Part shown: one piece after another, positions 26,143 through 34,295 of the stretch
How positions within the stretch are numbered: the first letter of the stretch is position 1
How the letters are laid out: every line of letters starts with the position of its first letter
DNA from: Pseudomonadota bacterium
GTDB lineage: Bacteria; Pseudomonadota; Gammaproteobacteria; Steroidobacterales; Steroidobacteraceae
Assembly (NCBI GenBank): GCA_021805275.1
Contig: JAJZFQ010000095.1
Location: 1 to 34,295 of the forward strand
Length of the DNA stretch: 34,295 bases
Reading direction: 5' to 3'
Notes under the pieces: model-generated
Seen by the model: only the letters and a program-made list of their open reading frames with translations
What the model was told of the DNA's origin: nothing
The model's database searches: none
Program-made: the position numbers and the translations under genes

Positions 26143-26305
26143 TGCCCGTAAGGAGCAGCAGTCCGAGAAGGAGTACCGGCAGTCGGCCGAGCAACGCCGC
26201 CGCGCGCGGCGCGGTGGGAAGTCGGAGCTGGTTGGCTGCGGGTACCACGGGCCTTGGGTGCCTGGGCGAGAATAAAGTGGAGATGATTGAGACGGATGGG
26301 AGCAT
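26114..26305 (-). CDS. leucine-rich leader peptide of the ilvC-leu operon (start uncertain)
   Basis: An open frame ends at TGA (26116-26114), 31 nt before the terminator stem. Its final third contains ALLGRLPVLLLGLLLLTG: ten leucine codons and one valine codon in a run of 15, directly before the antiterminator strand. This is the pattern of a ribosome-stalling leader, with leucine supply as the main signal. The maximal frame starts at ATG 26305, but that overlaps the presumed promoter. GTG at 26248, with a nearby AAGG, is a more likely start (about 44 residues). The peptide probably has no function beyond being translated. Confidence 0.75.
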   Translation of the reverse strand: MLPSVSIISTLFSPRHPRPVVPAANQLRLPTAPRAAALLGRLPVLLLGLLLLTGSRCGVLAVA

Positions 26306-26325
26306 AACCGGTGCGCATTTGTCAA
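26301..26325 (-). promoter_or_regulatory. possible promoter of the ilvC operon leader
   Basis: A perfect TTGACA lies at 26325-26320 and TATGCT at 26306-26301, but they are only 13 nt apart, so they may not form one promoter. The region is also the upstream region of the divergent aminopeptidase gene. Confidence 0.35.
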
Positions 26326-26383
26326 CGAGCGCTCGCGCGGATCACTCTGGCGAGGCGCGCGCGCGAGGCGGTATGCTCGAGCC

Positions 26384-27775
26384 GTGTCGCACGAAATGTT
26401 ACTCACTGGGGATCCGGGGGAGAGCCGCCCGCTGTGGCTGCTCGGCGAGGGAGAGCTCGAGGGCTGGCTCGCCGCTCGCCGCTCCCCGCTCCCCGCCTGG
26501 GTGCGCGCGCATACGTTCACGGGCGAGCGGCATCGCGTTCTGACGCTGCCGGGCGAGGCGGGGGTGGCCGGTGCGCTGCTCGGCCTCGGCCCGCTTGCCT
26601 CCGCGGCACAGCTCGGGCCTTGGCATGCCGCCGGAGCGCCGGAGCGGCTGCCGGCGCTGCCGTGGCGGCTCGAGACGCCGCTGCCGCCGGGCGCGGCCAC
26701 GCACTTCGTGCTCGGCTGGCTGCTCGGCGGCTATCGCATGAGTCGTTACCGGCTCGACGCGCAGCGGCCGCCCGGGGCGGCGCTGATCGTCCCGCCCCAG
26801 GCGGACGTGCGCTACGCGATCGCCGCCGCGGCCGCCTGCGCGCTGGCCCGTGACCTGATCAACACCCCGCCGAACGACCTCGGCCCGAGAGAGCTTGCCG
26901 ATGCGGCCGTGGCGCTCGCGCGCGAGCGTGGGGCGCGCTGCCAGGTGCTCAGCGGCGGGGAACTCGCCGCATTTCCTCTGCTGCGCGCCGTCGGGGCTGG
27001 CAGCGCGCGCGAGCCGCACCTGATCGACCTGCGCTGGGGCGCACCGGATGCCCCGCGCGTTACCCTCGTTGGCAAGGGGGTGTGTTTCGATACCGGCGGG
27101 CTCGATCTGAAGCCCGCCGGCGCGATGGCCCTGATGAAGAAGGACATGGGCGGGGCGGCCTGTGCGCTCGGGCTCGCCGATCTGCTGATGCGGCTCGAGG
27201 CGCCAGTGCAGCTGCGCGTGCTGATCCCGGCGGTGGAAAACAGCATCGGCGGGGGCGCCTATCGCCCGAGCGACGTGCTCGCCACGCGCAAGGGGCTCAC
27301 CGTCGAGGTGGGCAATACCGATGCCGAGGGTCGACTGGTGCTCGCCGATGCGCTCACCGCCGCCGCCGAGGAGCGTCCGGAGCTCATCGTCGATCTGGCG
27401 ACCCTCACCGGAGCGGCTCGCACGGCGCTCGGACCGGAGGTGGCGGCGCTCTACAGCAACCGCCCGGCGCTCGCCGAGCGGCTGCGCCAGATCGGCGAGA
27501 CGGAGAGCGATCCGCTCTGGCCGATGCCGTTGTGGCCGGGCTACGAGGAGGACCTGGCCAGCAAAATCGCCGATCTCGGCAATGTCGCATCGACGCCATT
27601 CGCCGGCTCGATCATCGCGGCGCTGTTTCTGCAGCGGTTCGTCACGAGTGGCACCGACTGGGTACACATCGATCTGTACGCGTGGAACGCCAAGGAGCGC
27701 CCCGGCCGGCCGCTCGGCGCGGAGGCGCAGTGCGTGCGCGCGCTGTACCGGTTGCTGCGCGAGCGATTCGGATGA
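26384..27775 (+). CDS. leucyl aminopeptidase family M17 metallopeptidase
   Basis: A 463-residue dizinc/dimanganese exopeptidase of the M17 family, cytosolic. The C-terminal catalytic domain is intact: VGKGVCFDTGGLDLKPAG, MKKDMGGAA with the active-site lysine, and NTDAEGRLVLADAL with the metal-binding Asp and Glu. The N-terminal domain (about 1-150) is short and divergent, as in the PepB-like branch, so pepA is not claimed. Start is GTG at 26384 or ATG at 26396; a -10-like TATGCT (26372-26377) lies so close that the transcript may be nearly leaderless. It is divergent from the ilvC leader. Confidence 0.92.
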   Translation: MSHEMLLTGDPGESRPLWLLGEGELEGWLAARRSPLPAWVRAHTFTGERHRVLTLPGEAGVAGALLGLGPLASAAQLGPWHAAGAPERLPALPWRLETPLPPGAATHFVLGWLLGGYRMSRYRLDAQRPPGAALIVPPQADVRYAIAAAAACALARDLINTPPNDLGPRELADAAVALARERGARCQVLSGGELAAFPLLRAVGAGSAREPHLIDLRWGAPDAPRVTLVGKGVCFDTGGLDLKPAGAMALMKKDMGGAACALGLADLLMRLEAPVQLRVLIPAVENSIGGGAYRPSDVLATRKGLTVEVGNTDAEGRLVLADALTAAAEERPELIVDLATLTGAARTALGPEVAALYSNRPALAERLRQIGETESDPLWPMPLWPGYEEDLASKIADLGNVASTPFAGSIIAALFLQRFVTSGTDWVHIDLYAWNAKERPGRPLGAEAQCVRALYRLLRERFG

Positions 27776-27885
27776 GCGCGCCACGGCTCGTCGTCCCGAG
27801 AGGCACGACTCGTCGAATTGGCCCGTCATGGTATGGATTTTCACATCTCTGTCGTCAGACTACGAAACACTAGGTGACCGTGAGC

Positions 27886-29583
27886 ATGAAAGAGACAGTC
27901 GATCCGCGAGAATATTCGCGGCCGGTGGTGGAGGGGGTCACGCGCGCTCCGGCGCGCGCGATGCTGCGCGCCGTCGGCTTCCGCGACGCGGACTTCGCCA
28001 AGCCGCAGGTCGGTATCGCCTCGACCTGGGCAAATGTCACGCCGTGCAACATGCACATCGGGGAGCTGGCGCGCGAGGCGGCCGCCGGGGTCGATGCGGC
28101 TGGCGCCAAGAGCGTACTGTTCAACACCATCACGGTCTCCGACGGCATCTCCATGGGCTCCCCGGGCATGCGCTACTCGATGGTCTCACGCGAGATCATC
28201 GCCGACTCGATCGAGACGGTGGTCGGCGCCGAGGGCTTCGATGGCTTCGTGGCGCTCGGCGGTTGCGACAAGAACATGCCTGGATGCGCCATGGCCATGG
28301 CGCGGCTGAATCGGCCCTCGGTGTTCGTCTACGGCGGGACGATCCGTCCCGGGGCCAAGCGGCGCGACATCGTCGCGGTGTTCGAGGCCGTGGGGGCGCG
28401 GGCGGCGGGCACCATCACCGACCCGCAGCTGCTCGAAGTCGAGCGCACGGCGATCCCGGGACCAGGCAGCTGCGGTGGCATGTACACGGCCAACACCATG
28501 GCCTCGGCCATCGAGGCGCTCGGCCTGTCGCTGCCGGGCAGCTCGGCGCAGGAAGCGGTGAGCGCGGAGAAGACCGCCGACTGCCGCCGCGCCGGCGAAG
28601 CGGTGGTGCGCCTGATCCACGATGGGTTGCGTCCGCGCGACATTCTGACGCGCAAGGCCTTCGAGAACGCCATTACGGTGGCCATCGCCCTCGGCGGCTC
28701 AACCAATGCCGTGCTGCACCTGCTGGCGATCGCGCATGAGGCGCGGGTCAGGCTCAGTCTTGACGATTTCACGCGCATCGGGCGGCGCGTGCCGGTGCTG
28801 GCGGACCTGAAGCCGAGCGGCCGGTACCTGATGTCCGAGCTGGTGGCGATCGGGGGCATCCAGCCGCTGATGCGGCGGCTGCTCGAGGCCGGTCTGCTGC
28901 ACGGGCAGTGCCTGACCGTCACCGGACGCACGCTGGCGCAGAACCTCACCGGGGTACCCGATTACCCGGCCGGTCAAGACATCGTGCACGGGCTCGATGC
29001 GCCGCTGCGCAAGGACAGCCACCTGGTCGTGCTCTACGGCAACCTCGCCCCCGAGGGTGCGGTGGCCAAGATCACGGGCAAGGAGGGCGAGCGCTTCAGC
29101 GGACGGGCGCGGGTGTTCGAGGGTGAGGAGCGGGCGAGCGCGGCCATCCTCGCCGGCCGGGTGCGCGCCGGCGATGTTGTCGTGATCCGCAACGAGGGCC
29201 CCAAGGGCGGACCCGGCATGCGTGAGATGCTGAGCCCGACCGGGGCGATCATCGGTCGCGGTCTCGGGGACAAGGTGGCGCTCATCACCGATGGGCGCTT
29301 CTCCGGCGGCAGCCATGGCTTTGTTGTCGGGCACATCTCGCCCGAGGCGGCAGTCGGCGGCCCGATCGGCCTGCTGCGCAACGGCGATCCGATCACCATC
29401 GATGCGCGCAAGCGCCAGATCCAGGTGGCGCTCACGGCCGCGGAGCTGCGCCGCCGGCGCGCGGCCTGGAAACCGCGCAAAGGACCCCAGCGCGGCGCGC
29501 TCGCGAAGTATGCGCAGTTGGTCGGCAGCGCCTCGCAGGGCGCGGTCACCGGCGTCGGTCCGCCCGGTCAGAGCTCCCGCTAA
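27886..29583 (+). CDS. ilvD: dihydroxy-acid dehydratase
   Basis: Iron-sulfur dehydratase producing the 2-oxo acids of valine and isoleucine; 565 residues, the usual length. Cluster and metal ligands are visible: [28 protein letters not shown], and [14 protein letters not shown]; the C-terminal region has [12 protein letters not shown] and [17 protein letters not shown] at 27886 has AGGTGA 8 nt upstream; an in-frame GTG at 27874 is an alternative. It is separate from the ilvC-leu unit and on the opposite strand, with no attenuator visible before it. Confidence 0.95.
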   Translation: MKETVDPREYSRPVVEGVTRAPARAMLRAVGFRDADFAKPQVGIASTWANVTPCNMHIGELAREAAAGVDAAGAKSVLFNTITVSDGISMGSPGMRYSMVSREIIADSIETVVGAEGFDGFVALGGCDKNMPGCAMAMARLNRPSVFVYGGTIRPGAKRRDIVAVFEAVGARAAGTITDPQLLEVERTAIPGPGSCGGMYTANTMASAIEALGLSLPGSSAQEAVSAEKTADCRRAGEAVVRLIHDGLRPRDILTRKAFENAITVAIALGGSTNAVLHLLAIAHEARVRLSLDDFTRIGRRVPVLADLKPSGRYLMSELVAIGGIQPLMRRLLEAGLLHGQCLTVTGRTLAQNLTGVPDYPAGQDIVHGLDAPLRKDSHLVVLYGNLAPEGAVAKITGKEGERFSGRARVFEGEERASAAILAGRVRAGDVVVIRNEGPKGGPGMREMLSPTGAIIGRGLGDKVALITDGRFSGGSHGFVVGHISPEAAVGGPIGLLRNGDPITIDARKRQIQVALTAAELRRRRAAWKPRKGPQRGALAKYAQLVGSASQGAVTGVGPPGQSSR

Positions 29584-29948
29584 GCGTGCCGGCCATGTCG
29601 TATCGCTTCAATCGGCGCCATCGGACGGTCGTGCAGTTGTCAGCGCCGCTGACAGCGGTTACAGTCGCGCCTAGCATCCTCGGATGCGCATGGCGCGCAC
29701 GCTTGGCTCTCCGCCCTCGAGTCGCCGTGACACCGAACCAACCAGGGGGATTGAGTGACACGAGCGCTCGCTCGCGAAGGGTGCCCGCACGTGTAATGAA
29801 GTATGAGATCACCGGCGGCACGGCCGCCGGTCAGCTTGGGGTCCGGATCGAGCCGCTTGCGGCCAGGGGAAAAGACCGCTACCTTGCGCCACTCTCGATT
29901 CTTTCCGGTGTTTTCGGATAGGCAACAGCGACGCCTCAGCATTTACAC
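29584..29948 (+). promoter_or_regulatory. long upstream region of tonB with a putative promoter
   Basis: CTGACA (29649-29654) and TAGCAT (29672-29677) are spaced 17 nt. The -35 is half of a palindrome, tgtcagc-gcc-gctgaca (29638-29654), a possible operator. The implied 5' leader is about 265 nt and has an 8-bp hairpin accggcgg/ccgccggt (29811-29831). A frame after ATG 29798 (MKYEITGGTAAGQLGVRI, 41 codons) is open but unsupported. No iron box could be recognised with certainty. Confidence 0.4.
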
Positions 29949-30584
29949 ATGAGCGCTTACGTACACGACACACAGTTCTTCACCCGCCGCACGGCCGTCC
30001 TGGCGGCCATCATCGTGCTGCACCTGTTTATCTTCTGGGCGCTCGAGGCAGGACTCGCCTCCCGAGTCGTGCAGCTGGTCGCCCCGCCCCTGCAGACGAC
30101 CATCGTGCACCAGGTGCGCAAGCACCTGCCGCCGCCACCGCCGCCGCCACCGCAGCTGGTGCAGCAGCAGGTGCAGGTGCCCCCGCCGATGATCCAGATC
30201 AACGTGCCGCCGCAGGCCCAGAGTCGCGCCATCACCGTGACGCGTCACGTGGTCCGCGCGGCGCCCCCGCCGCCGCCGGCAGCGGTGCGCTACACCCCGC
30301 TCAGCCCGGCCGGCGACTTCCCCTCGACGCAGGACTACTACCCGCAGTCCTCGCAGCGCCTCGGCGAGCAGGGCACGGCGATCGTTAAAGTGTGCGTCGG
30401 CCCGGACGGCCGCCTCACAGCCGAACCGCACATCATCACCTCCTCGGGCAGTCCGCGCCTCGATCGTGCCGCGTTGCGCTACGCGCGCGCCACCTCCGGG
30501 CACTGGAGCCCGGAGAAGGCCAACGGCCGGCCGATCAACTATTGCGGCAATCTGCCCATCAAGTTCCAGCTGAACGACTTCTGA
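29949..30584 (+). CDS. tonB: TonB-family energy transducer
   Basis: A 211-residue inner-membrane-anchored periplasmic protein that transmits proton-motive energy to outer-membrane receptors. One N-terminal helix (about 15-35, AVLAAIIVLHLFIFWALEAG), containing a His as in the TonB SxxxH signature, is followed by a proline-rich spacer (HLPPPPPPPPQLV) and the C-terminal TonB domain (about 115-211) with GTAIVKVCVGPDGRLTAEP. ATG at 29949. exbB and two exbD genes follow, giving a complete motor. Confidence 0.92.
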   Translation: MSAYVHDTQFFTRRTAVLAAIIVLHLFIFWALEAGLASRVVQLVAPPLQTTIVHQVRKHLPPPPPPPPQLVQQQVQVPPPMIQINVPPQAQSRAITVTRHVVRAAPPPPPAAVRYTPLSPAGDFPSTQDYYPQSSQRLGEQGTAIVKVCVGPDGRLTAEPHIITSSGSPRLDRAALRYARATSGHWSPEKANGRPINYCGNLPIKFQLNDF

Positions 30585-30648
30585 TGCACCCGTCCCTTCC
30601 AACTTCGACCCCGCCATTCAACGCGGCATTTGTGATCTGAGGAAATCT

Positions 30649-31392
30649 ATGGCTATCCAAGCTACCGCATCCGTCAACAATCCGTACGGCGTCGCCGGCG
30701 TATGGAACAACGGCACCATCATCGACAAGTCCGTGATGTTGCTCCTGCTCATGATGTCGCTGGCCACCTGGTACATCATCTTCACGAAGCTGTGGGATCA
30801 GCATCGTCTGAAGAAGTCCGCGCGCGACGCGGAGAAGCTGTTCTGGTCGGCCGCTTCGGTCAAAGAGGGCGTTGACAAGCTGAAGAAGGGCAACGAGTTC
30901 CGCGCCGTGGCCGAGGACGGCCTGCGCGCGATGTCGCACCATGACGGCCGGCTGACCGACCGCATCGACCTGCACGAGTGGATCACCATGTCGCTGCAGC
31001 GCTCGGTCGAGCAGGTGAGCACCGACATGTCCAAGGGCCTCGGCCTTCTGGCCACCGTCGGCTCGTCCGCCCCGTTCGTCGGTCTGTTCGGCACGGTGTG
31101 GGGCGTCATGAACGCGCTGGTCGCGATCGGACTGGCCGGTCAGGCGAGCATCGGCAAGGTGGCCGGCCCCGTCGGCTCGGCGCTGATCATGACCGCACTC
31201 GGCCTTGCGGCCGCGGTGCCCGCGGTGTGGGGCTACAACTGGCTGCTCGGCCGCAACAAGATGCTGCAGGACGCTCTGCGCAACTTCGCGAGCGATCTGC
31301 ACGCCTATCTGGTGAGCGGCGCGCGCATGGCGAGCCCCGAGCCGGGTGCTCCGAAGCCGGCGGCCGCCCCGGCCGGCGCAGTGCGCAAGTAA
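30649..31392 (+). CDS. exbB: ExbB proton-channel subunit
   Basis: A 247-residue MotA/TolQ/ExbB-family protein: three membrane helices (about 24-45, 130-155, 175-200), with the conserved LGLLATVGSSAPFVGLFGTV and GPVGSALIMTALGLAAAVPA segments lining the pore. A Pro/Ala-rich C-terminal tail follows. ATG at 30649 with GAGGA 6 nt upstream. It pairs with one or both ExbD proteins encoded downstream. Confidence 0.95.
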   Translation: MAIQATASVNNPYGVAGVWNNGTIIDKSVMLLLLMMSLATWYIIFTKLWDQHRLKKSARDAEKLFWSAASVKEGVDKLKKGNEFRAVAEDGLRAMSHHDGRLTDRIDLHEWITMSLQRSVEQVSTDMSKGLGLLATVGSSAPFVGLFGTVWGVMNALVAIGLAGQASIGKVAGPVGSALIMTALGLAAAVPAVWGYNWLLGRNKMLQDALRNFASDLHAYLVSGARMASPEPGAPKPAAAPAGAVRK

Positions 31393-31436
31393 GGCGCTCA
31401 CGGAGCCTGTGACGAAAACGACGTCGGATGCGCAAT

Positions 31437-31462
31437 GCGTGCCCCGCGCAGGCGGGGCACGC
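31437..31462 (+). terminator. intercistronic stem-loop between exbB and exbD
   Basis: gcgtgccccgc (31437-31447) and gcggggcacgc (31452-31462) form a perfect 11-bp stem with loop gcag, followed by only tctt. It is more likely a partial terminator or a 3'-end stabiliser that raises exbB over exbD than a full stop. Confidence 0.55.
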
Positions 31463-31517
31463 TCTTGCGGACCGCGCCGCCGGCGCGGGGCAACCCGGAC
31501 GTGAGGAGCTGTCGAAA

Positions 31518-31955
31518 ATGGCGATGAATGTCGGAGGCGACTCCGGGGAACAGGAGGTGATGGCCACCATCAATACGACGCCGCTGGTCGACGTCATGCT
31601 GGTGCTGCTCATCATCTTCCTGATTACCATCCCGGTGATCACCCATACGGTCCCCGTGAAACTGCCCAGGGCGAACAACATCCCGACGCACAACACGCCG
31701 AAGGATGTGACGATCGCGGTGACCAAGGACGGTTCCATTTTCTGGAACAACGCTGAGATGACGAACGATACGGTGCTGCTGCAGAAGATCGAGCAGGTCG
31801 CCCTCGAAGTACCCCAGCCCTCGGTGCACATCCGGGGCGACCGCGATACGGACTACAAGGCGATCGGGCACGTTCTGTACGAGCTGCAGCGCGGCGGCAT
31901 GGTGAAGGTCGCCTTCATCACCGAGCCGCACCAGAACGAGCTCGGCTCACCTTGA
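31518..31955 (+). CDS. exbD: ExbD-family biopolymer transport protein, first copy
   Basis: A 145-residue single-helix protein of the ExbD/TolR family. The membrane segment INTTPLVDVMLVLLIIFLI carries the essential proton-carrying aspartate at residue 25, as in E. coli ExbD; a periplasmic domain follows. ATG at 31518 is chosen because GAGGAGCT lies 7 nt upstream; the open frame extends back to 31428 through the intercistronic hairpin. The second exbD copy lies 45 nt downstream. Confidence 0.95.
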   Translation: MAMNVGGDSGEQEVMATINTTPLVDVMLVLLIIFLITIPVITHTVPVKLPRANNIPTHNTPKDVTIAVTKDGSIFWNNAEMTNDTVLLQKIEQVALEVPQPSVHIRGDRDTDYKAIGHVLYELQRGGMVKVAFITEPHQNELGSP

Positions 31956-32000
31956 ACCTTCATTGTCGAGCCCGTCAGGCGCTCGAGGAGTAGTCAGTTT

Positions 32001-32417
32001 ATGGCCATGTCGATGGGATCCAGCAAGGGGCCGATGGTCGAGATCAACACCACCCCGTTGATCGACGTGATGCTCGTGCTGCTGGTGACCCTGATCATTA
32101 CGCTGCCGGTGATGACCCACTCGGTGAAGATGGATCTGCCGCAGAATCAGCACCAGCCGCCGACCAAGCCGCCCGAGGTCATCAACCTCGCGATTGACTT
32201 CGACGGCACGATCACCTGGAACGGCACGGTCGTGCCGAACATGCAGGTGCTCGACGGGTACTTCGCCAGCGAATCGGTGAAGGACCCGCAGCCGGAGATT
32301 CACCTCAATCCCGATGGCATGGCCAAGTACGGCATCGTGGCGAAGGTGCTGGCCGATGCCCAGCGCAATCGCCTGACGAAGATCGGCTTCGTCAACACAT
32401 CCGAATTCGCTCAGTAA
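32001..32417 (+). CDS. ExbD-family biopolymer transport protein, second copy
   Basis: A 138-residue paralogue of the preceding ExbD. The helix INTTPLIDVMLVLLVTLII has the conserved Asp at residue 22; the periplasmic part ends AKVLADAQRNRLTKIGFV. GAGGAG lies about 10 nt before the ATG. Two ExbD genes after one exbB is a known arrangement in xanthomonads, where the second copy is needed only for some substrates; that function is not shown here. Confidence 0.95.
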   Translation: MAMSMGSSKGPMVEINTTPLIDVMLVLLVTLIITLPVMTHSVKMDLPQNQHQPPTKPPEVINLAIDFDGTITWNGTVVPNMQVLDGYFASESVKDPQPEIHLNPDGMAKYGIVAKVLADAQRNRLTKIGFVNTSEFAQ

Positions 32418-32434
32418 AGTCGGTTCATCTACCC

Positions 32435-33703
32435 ATGCGAGAACGTTTCATGAAGGTTAAGGGCATAGTGGCGGCAGCGGCGCTCGGCGCAGCGCTGGTG
32501 TGCGGCGTGAGCCTGCTCGGCGTGCGGGCAGCGCTCGCCGCGCCGGCGCAGACGCTGAGCCGGGATGTCGCGCTGAAGCTGCAGGCGGCGCAGAACGACA
32601 TCAAGAAGAACGACTTCCCGGCGGGCATCGCCAAGCTCGACCAGGTTGCGGGCATGGCCGATGCGCGCAAGAGCCCGTATGCCATGCACGTGCTCGATCA
32701 GCTGTACGTGTTCGCCTACGAGAAGACGAACAACTACCCCAAGCTCGCCCCGAAGCTCGAGGCGCTGATGAGCGATGCGTATGCAACGCCGGCGCAGACC
32801 AAGCAGTTCACGGTGGCGCTGGCGCAGATCTACTACCAGCTGCACAACTATCCGAAGGCCGCGCAGTACGGCACCGAGGCGCTGCAGCGCGGCTACAGCT
32901 CGAAGAACGGGAAGATGACGACGCTGGTCGGGCAGGCGTACTACCTGCAGGGCGACTGGCGACAGACCATCAACTTTGAGCGCGGCTTGATCGACGCGGC
33001 GGTGAAGGCGGGCCAGAAGCCCTCCAAGCAGGCGCTGCAGCTGGTGCAGAGCTCGTGCATGAAGCTGCACGACAACACCTGCTTGCTGAACGCCCTTGAG
33101 CAGCTGGTGGTGTACTACCCGCAGCCGCAGTACTGGCAGTACCTGCTGTTCCAGACGTTCAAGAGCATCAAGAGCGATGCGAACCTGCTGGAAGCCTATC
33201 GCCTGGCCTTCGCGGTCGGAGTGATGCAGCAGCCGCATGAGTTCACCGACTACGCCGAGCTTGCCATCGAGGCCGGCTCGCCCGGTGAAGCCGAGCAGGT
33301 GCTGAGCTCGGCGCTCGGGCACAACGTGTTCACCGATCCGCACGCCAAGGCGAAGGCACAGCGCATCCTGAGCGACGCGCAGAGCCGCGCGGCGAAGGAT
33401 CAGCAGACCCTGGGCCACACCGCCGAGCTCGCCGCGCGGCAACCGACCGGCGACTCGGACATCCGCGTCGGACTGGCTTACTACGGCTACCAGCAGTATC
33501 CGCAGGCGATCCACGAGTTCACCCTCGGCATCGCCAAGGGCGGTCTGAAGAACGAGGCCGAGGCACACCTGCTGCTCGGCATCGCGCAGCTGAAGGCGGG
33601 CAACGCGGCGGCGGCGCTCGATGCGTTCAACGCCGTGAAGGGCGACCCGACGCTGCAGCGGCTGGCCGGGCTGTGGATCCTCAAGGCGCGCTCGGGGGCC
33701 TGA
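32435..33703 (+). CDS. secreted TPR-repeat protein in the TonB cluster
   Basis: A 422-residue protein with a signal peptide (about 1-37, GIVAAAALGAALVCGVSLLG, cleaved near ALAAP) and helical TPR-like repeats over the rest: for example ALAQIYYQLHNYPKAAQYG, LVGQAYYLQGDWRQTI, VGLAYYGYQQYPQAIHEF and LLLGIAQLKAGNAAAALDAF. A periplasmic location follows. TPR proteins are found with other TonB systems, where some aid assembly of the complex; that role is inferred from position. Start is ATG 32435; ATG 32450 is also possible. It begins 17 nt after the second exbD, so co-transcription is likely. Confidence 0.85.
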   Translation: MRERFMKVKGIVAAAALGAALVCGVSLLGVRAALAAPAQTLSRDVALKLQAAQNDIKKNDFPAGIAKLDQVAGMADARKSPYAMHVLDQLYVFAYEKTNNYPKLAPKLEALMSDAYATPAQTKQFTVALAQIYYQLHNYPKAAQYGTEALQRGYSSKNGKMTTLVGQAYYLQGDWRQTINFERGLIDAAVKAGQKPSKQALQLVQSSCMKLHDNTCLLNALEQLVVYYPQPQYWQYLLFQTFKSIKSDANLLEAYRLAFAVGVMQQPHEFTDYAELAIEAGSPGEAEQVLSSALGHNVFTDPHAKAKAQRILSDAQSRAAKDQQTLGHTAELAARQPTGDSDIRVGLAYYGYQQYPQAIHEFTLGIAKGGLKNEAEAHLLLGIAQLKAGNAAAALDAFNAVKGDPTLQRLAGLWILKARSGA

Positions 33704-33746
33704 GCGTACCGCTCGGGCTGAGACACGGATTTAGGAGAAAGGGAAA

Positions 33747-34229
33747 ATGCCGATTCAAGCCGGACAGCGCATGCCCGCGGGCGTGCTGAAGACGATGGGG
33801 GCCGACGGGCCGAAGGACGTGCGCACCGAGGAACTCTTCAAGGGCAAGACGGTGGTGCTGTTCTCCGTTCCGGGGGCGTTCACGCCGACCTGCGACGCGA
33901 AGCACCTGCCGGGTTTCCTGCAGCTGACCGACCCGCTGCGCGCCAAGGGGGTGGACCTGATCGCCTGTATGGCGGTGAATGACGTGTTCGTGATGAACGC
34001 CTGGGGCAAGGCCTCCGGGGTGGCGGACAAGGTCATGATGCTCGCCGACGGCAACGGCGAGTACGCCAAGGCGCTCGGGCTGGAACTCGACGGACGCGCC
34101 TTCGGCATGGGACTGCGGGGGCAGCGCTTCGCGCTGGTGGTGAAGGACGGCGTGGTGCAGCACGCCAACGTGGAGGCGCCGGGGCAGTTCAAGGTCTCCG
34201 CCGCCGAGCACGTGCTGAGCCAGCTGTAA
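33747..34229 (+). CDS. peroxiredoxin, Prx5-like
   Basis: A 160-residue thiol peroxidase of the Prx5/AhpE-type redoxin family, reducing hydrogen peroxide and organic peroxides. The peroxidatic cysteine is Cys49 in FSVPGAFTPTCDAKHLPG; the catalytic Thr (Thr46) and the Arg in GLRGQRFALVV are present. The only other cysteine is Cys74 (LIACMAVND), so a resolving Cys at the usual C-terminal place is absent. Strong ribosome-binding site AGGAGAAAGGG before ATG 33747. It is followed by a terminator and may be the last gene of the TonB transcript or have its own promoter. Confidence 0.93.
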   Translation: MPIQAGQRMPAGVLKTMGADGPKDVRTEELFKGKTVVLFSVPGAFTPTCDAKHLPGFLQLTDPLRAKGVDLIACMAVNDVFVMNAWGKASGVADKVMMLADGNGEYAKALGLELDGRAFGMGLRGQRFALVVKDGVVQHANVEAPGQFKVSAAEHVLSQL

Positions 34230-34259
34230 AGCGAGGCCGCGCCGCCGGATCCGAATCAG

Positions 34260-34291
34260 GGGGGTTCGCCCGATGGGCGAACCCCCTTTTT
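34260..34291 (+). terminator. strong intrinsic terminator after the peroxiredoxin gene
   Basis: gggggttcgccc (34260-34271) and gggcgaaccccc (34275-34286) form a perfect 12-bp stem with loop gat, followed by five T residues. It lies 31 nt after the peroxiredoxin stop. Confidence 0.93.
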
Positions 34292-34295
34292 CATG

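Noticed and set aside
26028..26318. A second long minus-strand frame over the ilvC attenuator
   Set aside because: It runs through the terminator hairpin and lacks control codons; the Leu-rich frame ending at 26114 explains the region better.
29586..29921. A 111-codon open frame upstream of tonB
   Set aside because: No ribosome-binding site at its start, no recognisable family, and it overlaps the putative tonB promoter. A shorter 41-codon part from 29798 cannot be excluded.

Overview
The window is a GC-rich bacterial chromosome segment, most likely from a gammaproteobacterium near the Xanthomonadales/Nevskiales. Three layouts point there: a complete his operon headed by a TrpR-like regulator, a SAM-I riboswitch in front of metX-metB, and a tonB-exbB-exbD-exbD cluster. 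The taxon is inferred from gene order and composition, not from a marker gene. No rRNA, tRNA, CRISPR array or insertion sequence was recognised.

Layout. 1-750: decayed DNA holding remnants of a P-type ATPase on the minus strand. 754-4003: a DUF4136 lipoprotein, a secreted two-repeat protein of unknown role, and a kinase-like/P-loop fusion protein. 4007-7087: a probable quinone or electrophile response group (azoR, pirin and a LysR regulator on minus; a divergent HxlR regulator on plus). 7084-14557 (minus): the histidine pathway, trpR-like-hisG-D-C-B-H-A-F-IE, tightly packed with stop/start overlaps and preceded by a perfect palindrome resembling a trp operator. 14612-17165 (plus): promoter, SAM-I riboswitch, metX and a PLP sulfhydrylation/gamma-synthase gene. 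17582-19323 (plus): a small ORF, an atypical NRAMP-family transporter and a one-helix small protein. 19357-25982 (minus): ilvC-leuA-ilvE-leuC-leuD-leuB, preceded by a leucine-rich leader peptide and attenuator (26046-26305). 26384-29583 (plus): an M17 aminopeptidase and ilvD. 29949-34229 (plus): tonB, exbB, two exbD genes, a TPR protein and a peroxiredoxin, closed by a strong terminator.

How the parts work together. Most of the window is amino-acid anabolism, and each pathway shows a different control: a DNA palindrome for his, an RNA aptamer for met, and ribosome-mediated attenuation for ilv/leu. The branched-chain set lacks acetolactate synthase and threonine deaminase, and the methionine set lacks homoserine dehydrogenase, so those must lie elsewhere.

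Most notable observations: hisF has no ATG, GTG or TTG start and appears to begin at ATT, a placement that puts both catalytic aspartates at the canonical positions 11 and 130. The his palindrome overlaps the promoter -10. The ilvC attenuator has a 12-nt perfect antiterminator pairing. The NRAMP homologue lacks both canonical metal-site motifs and sits between two small ORFs.
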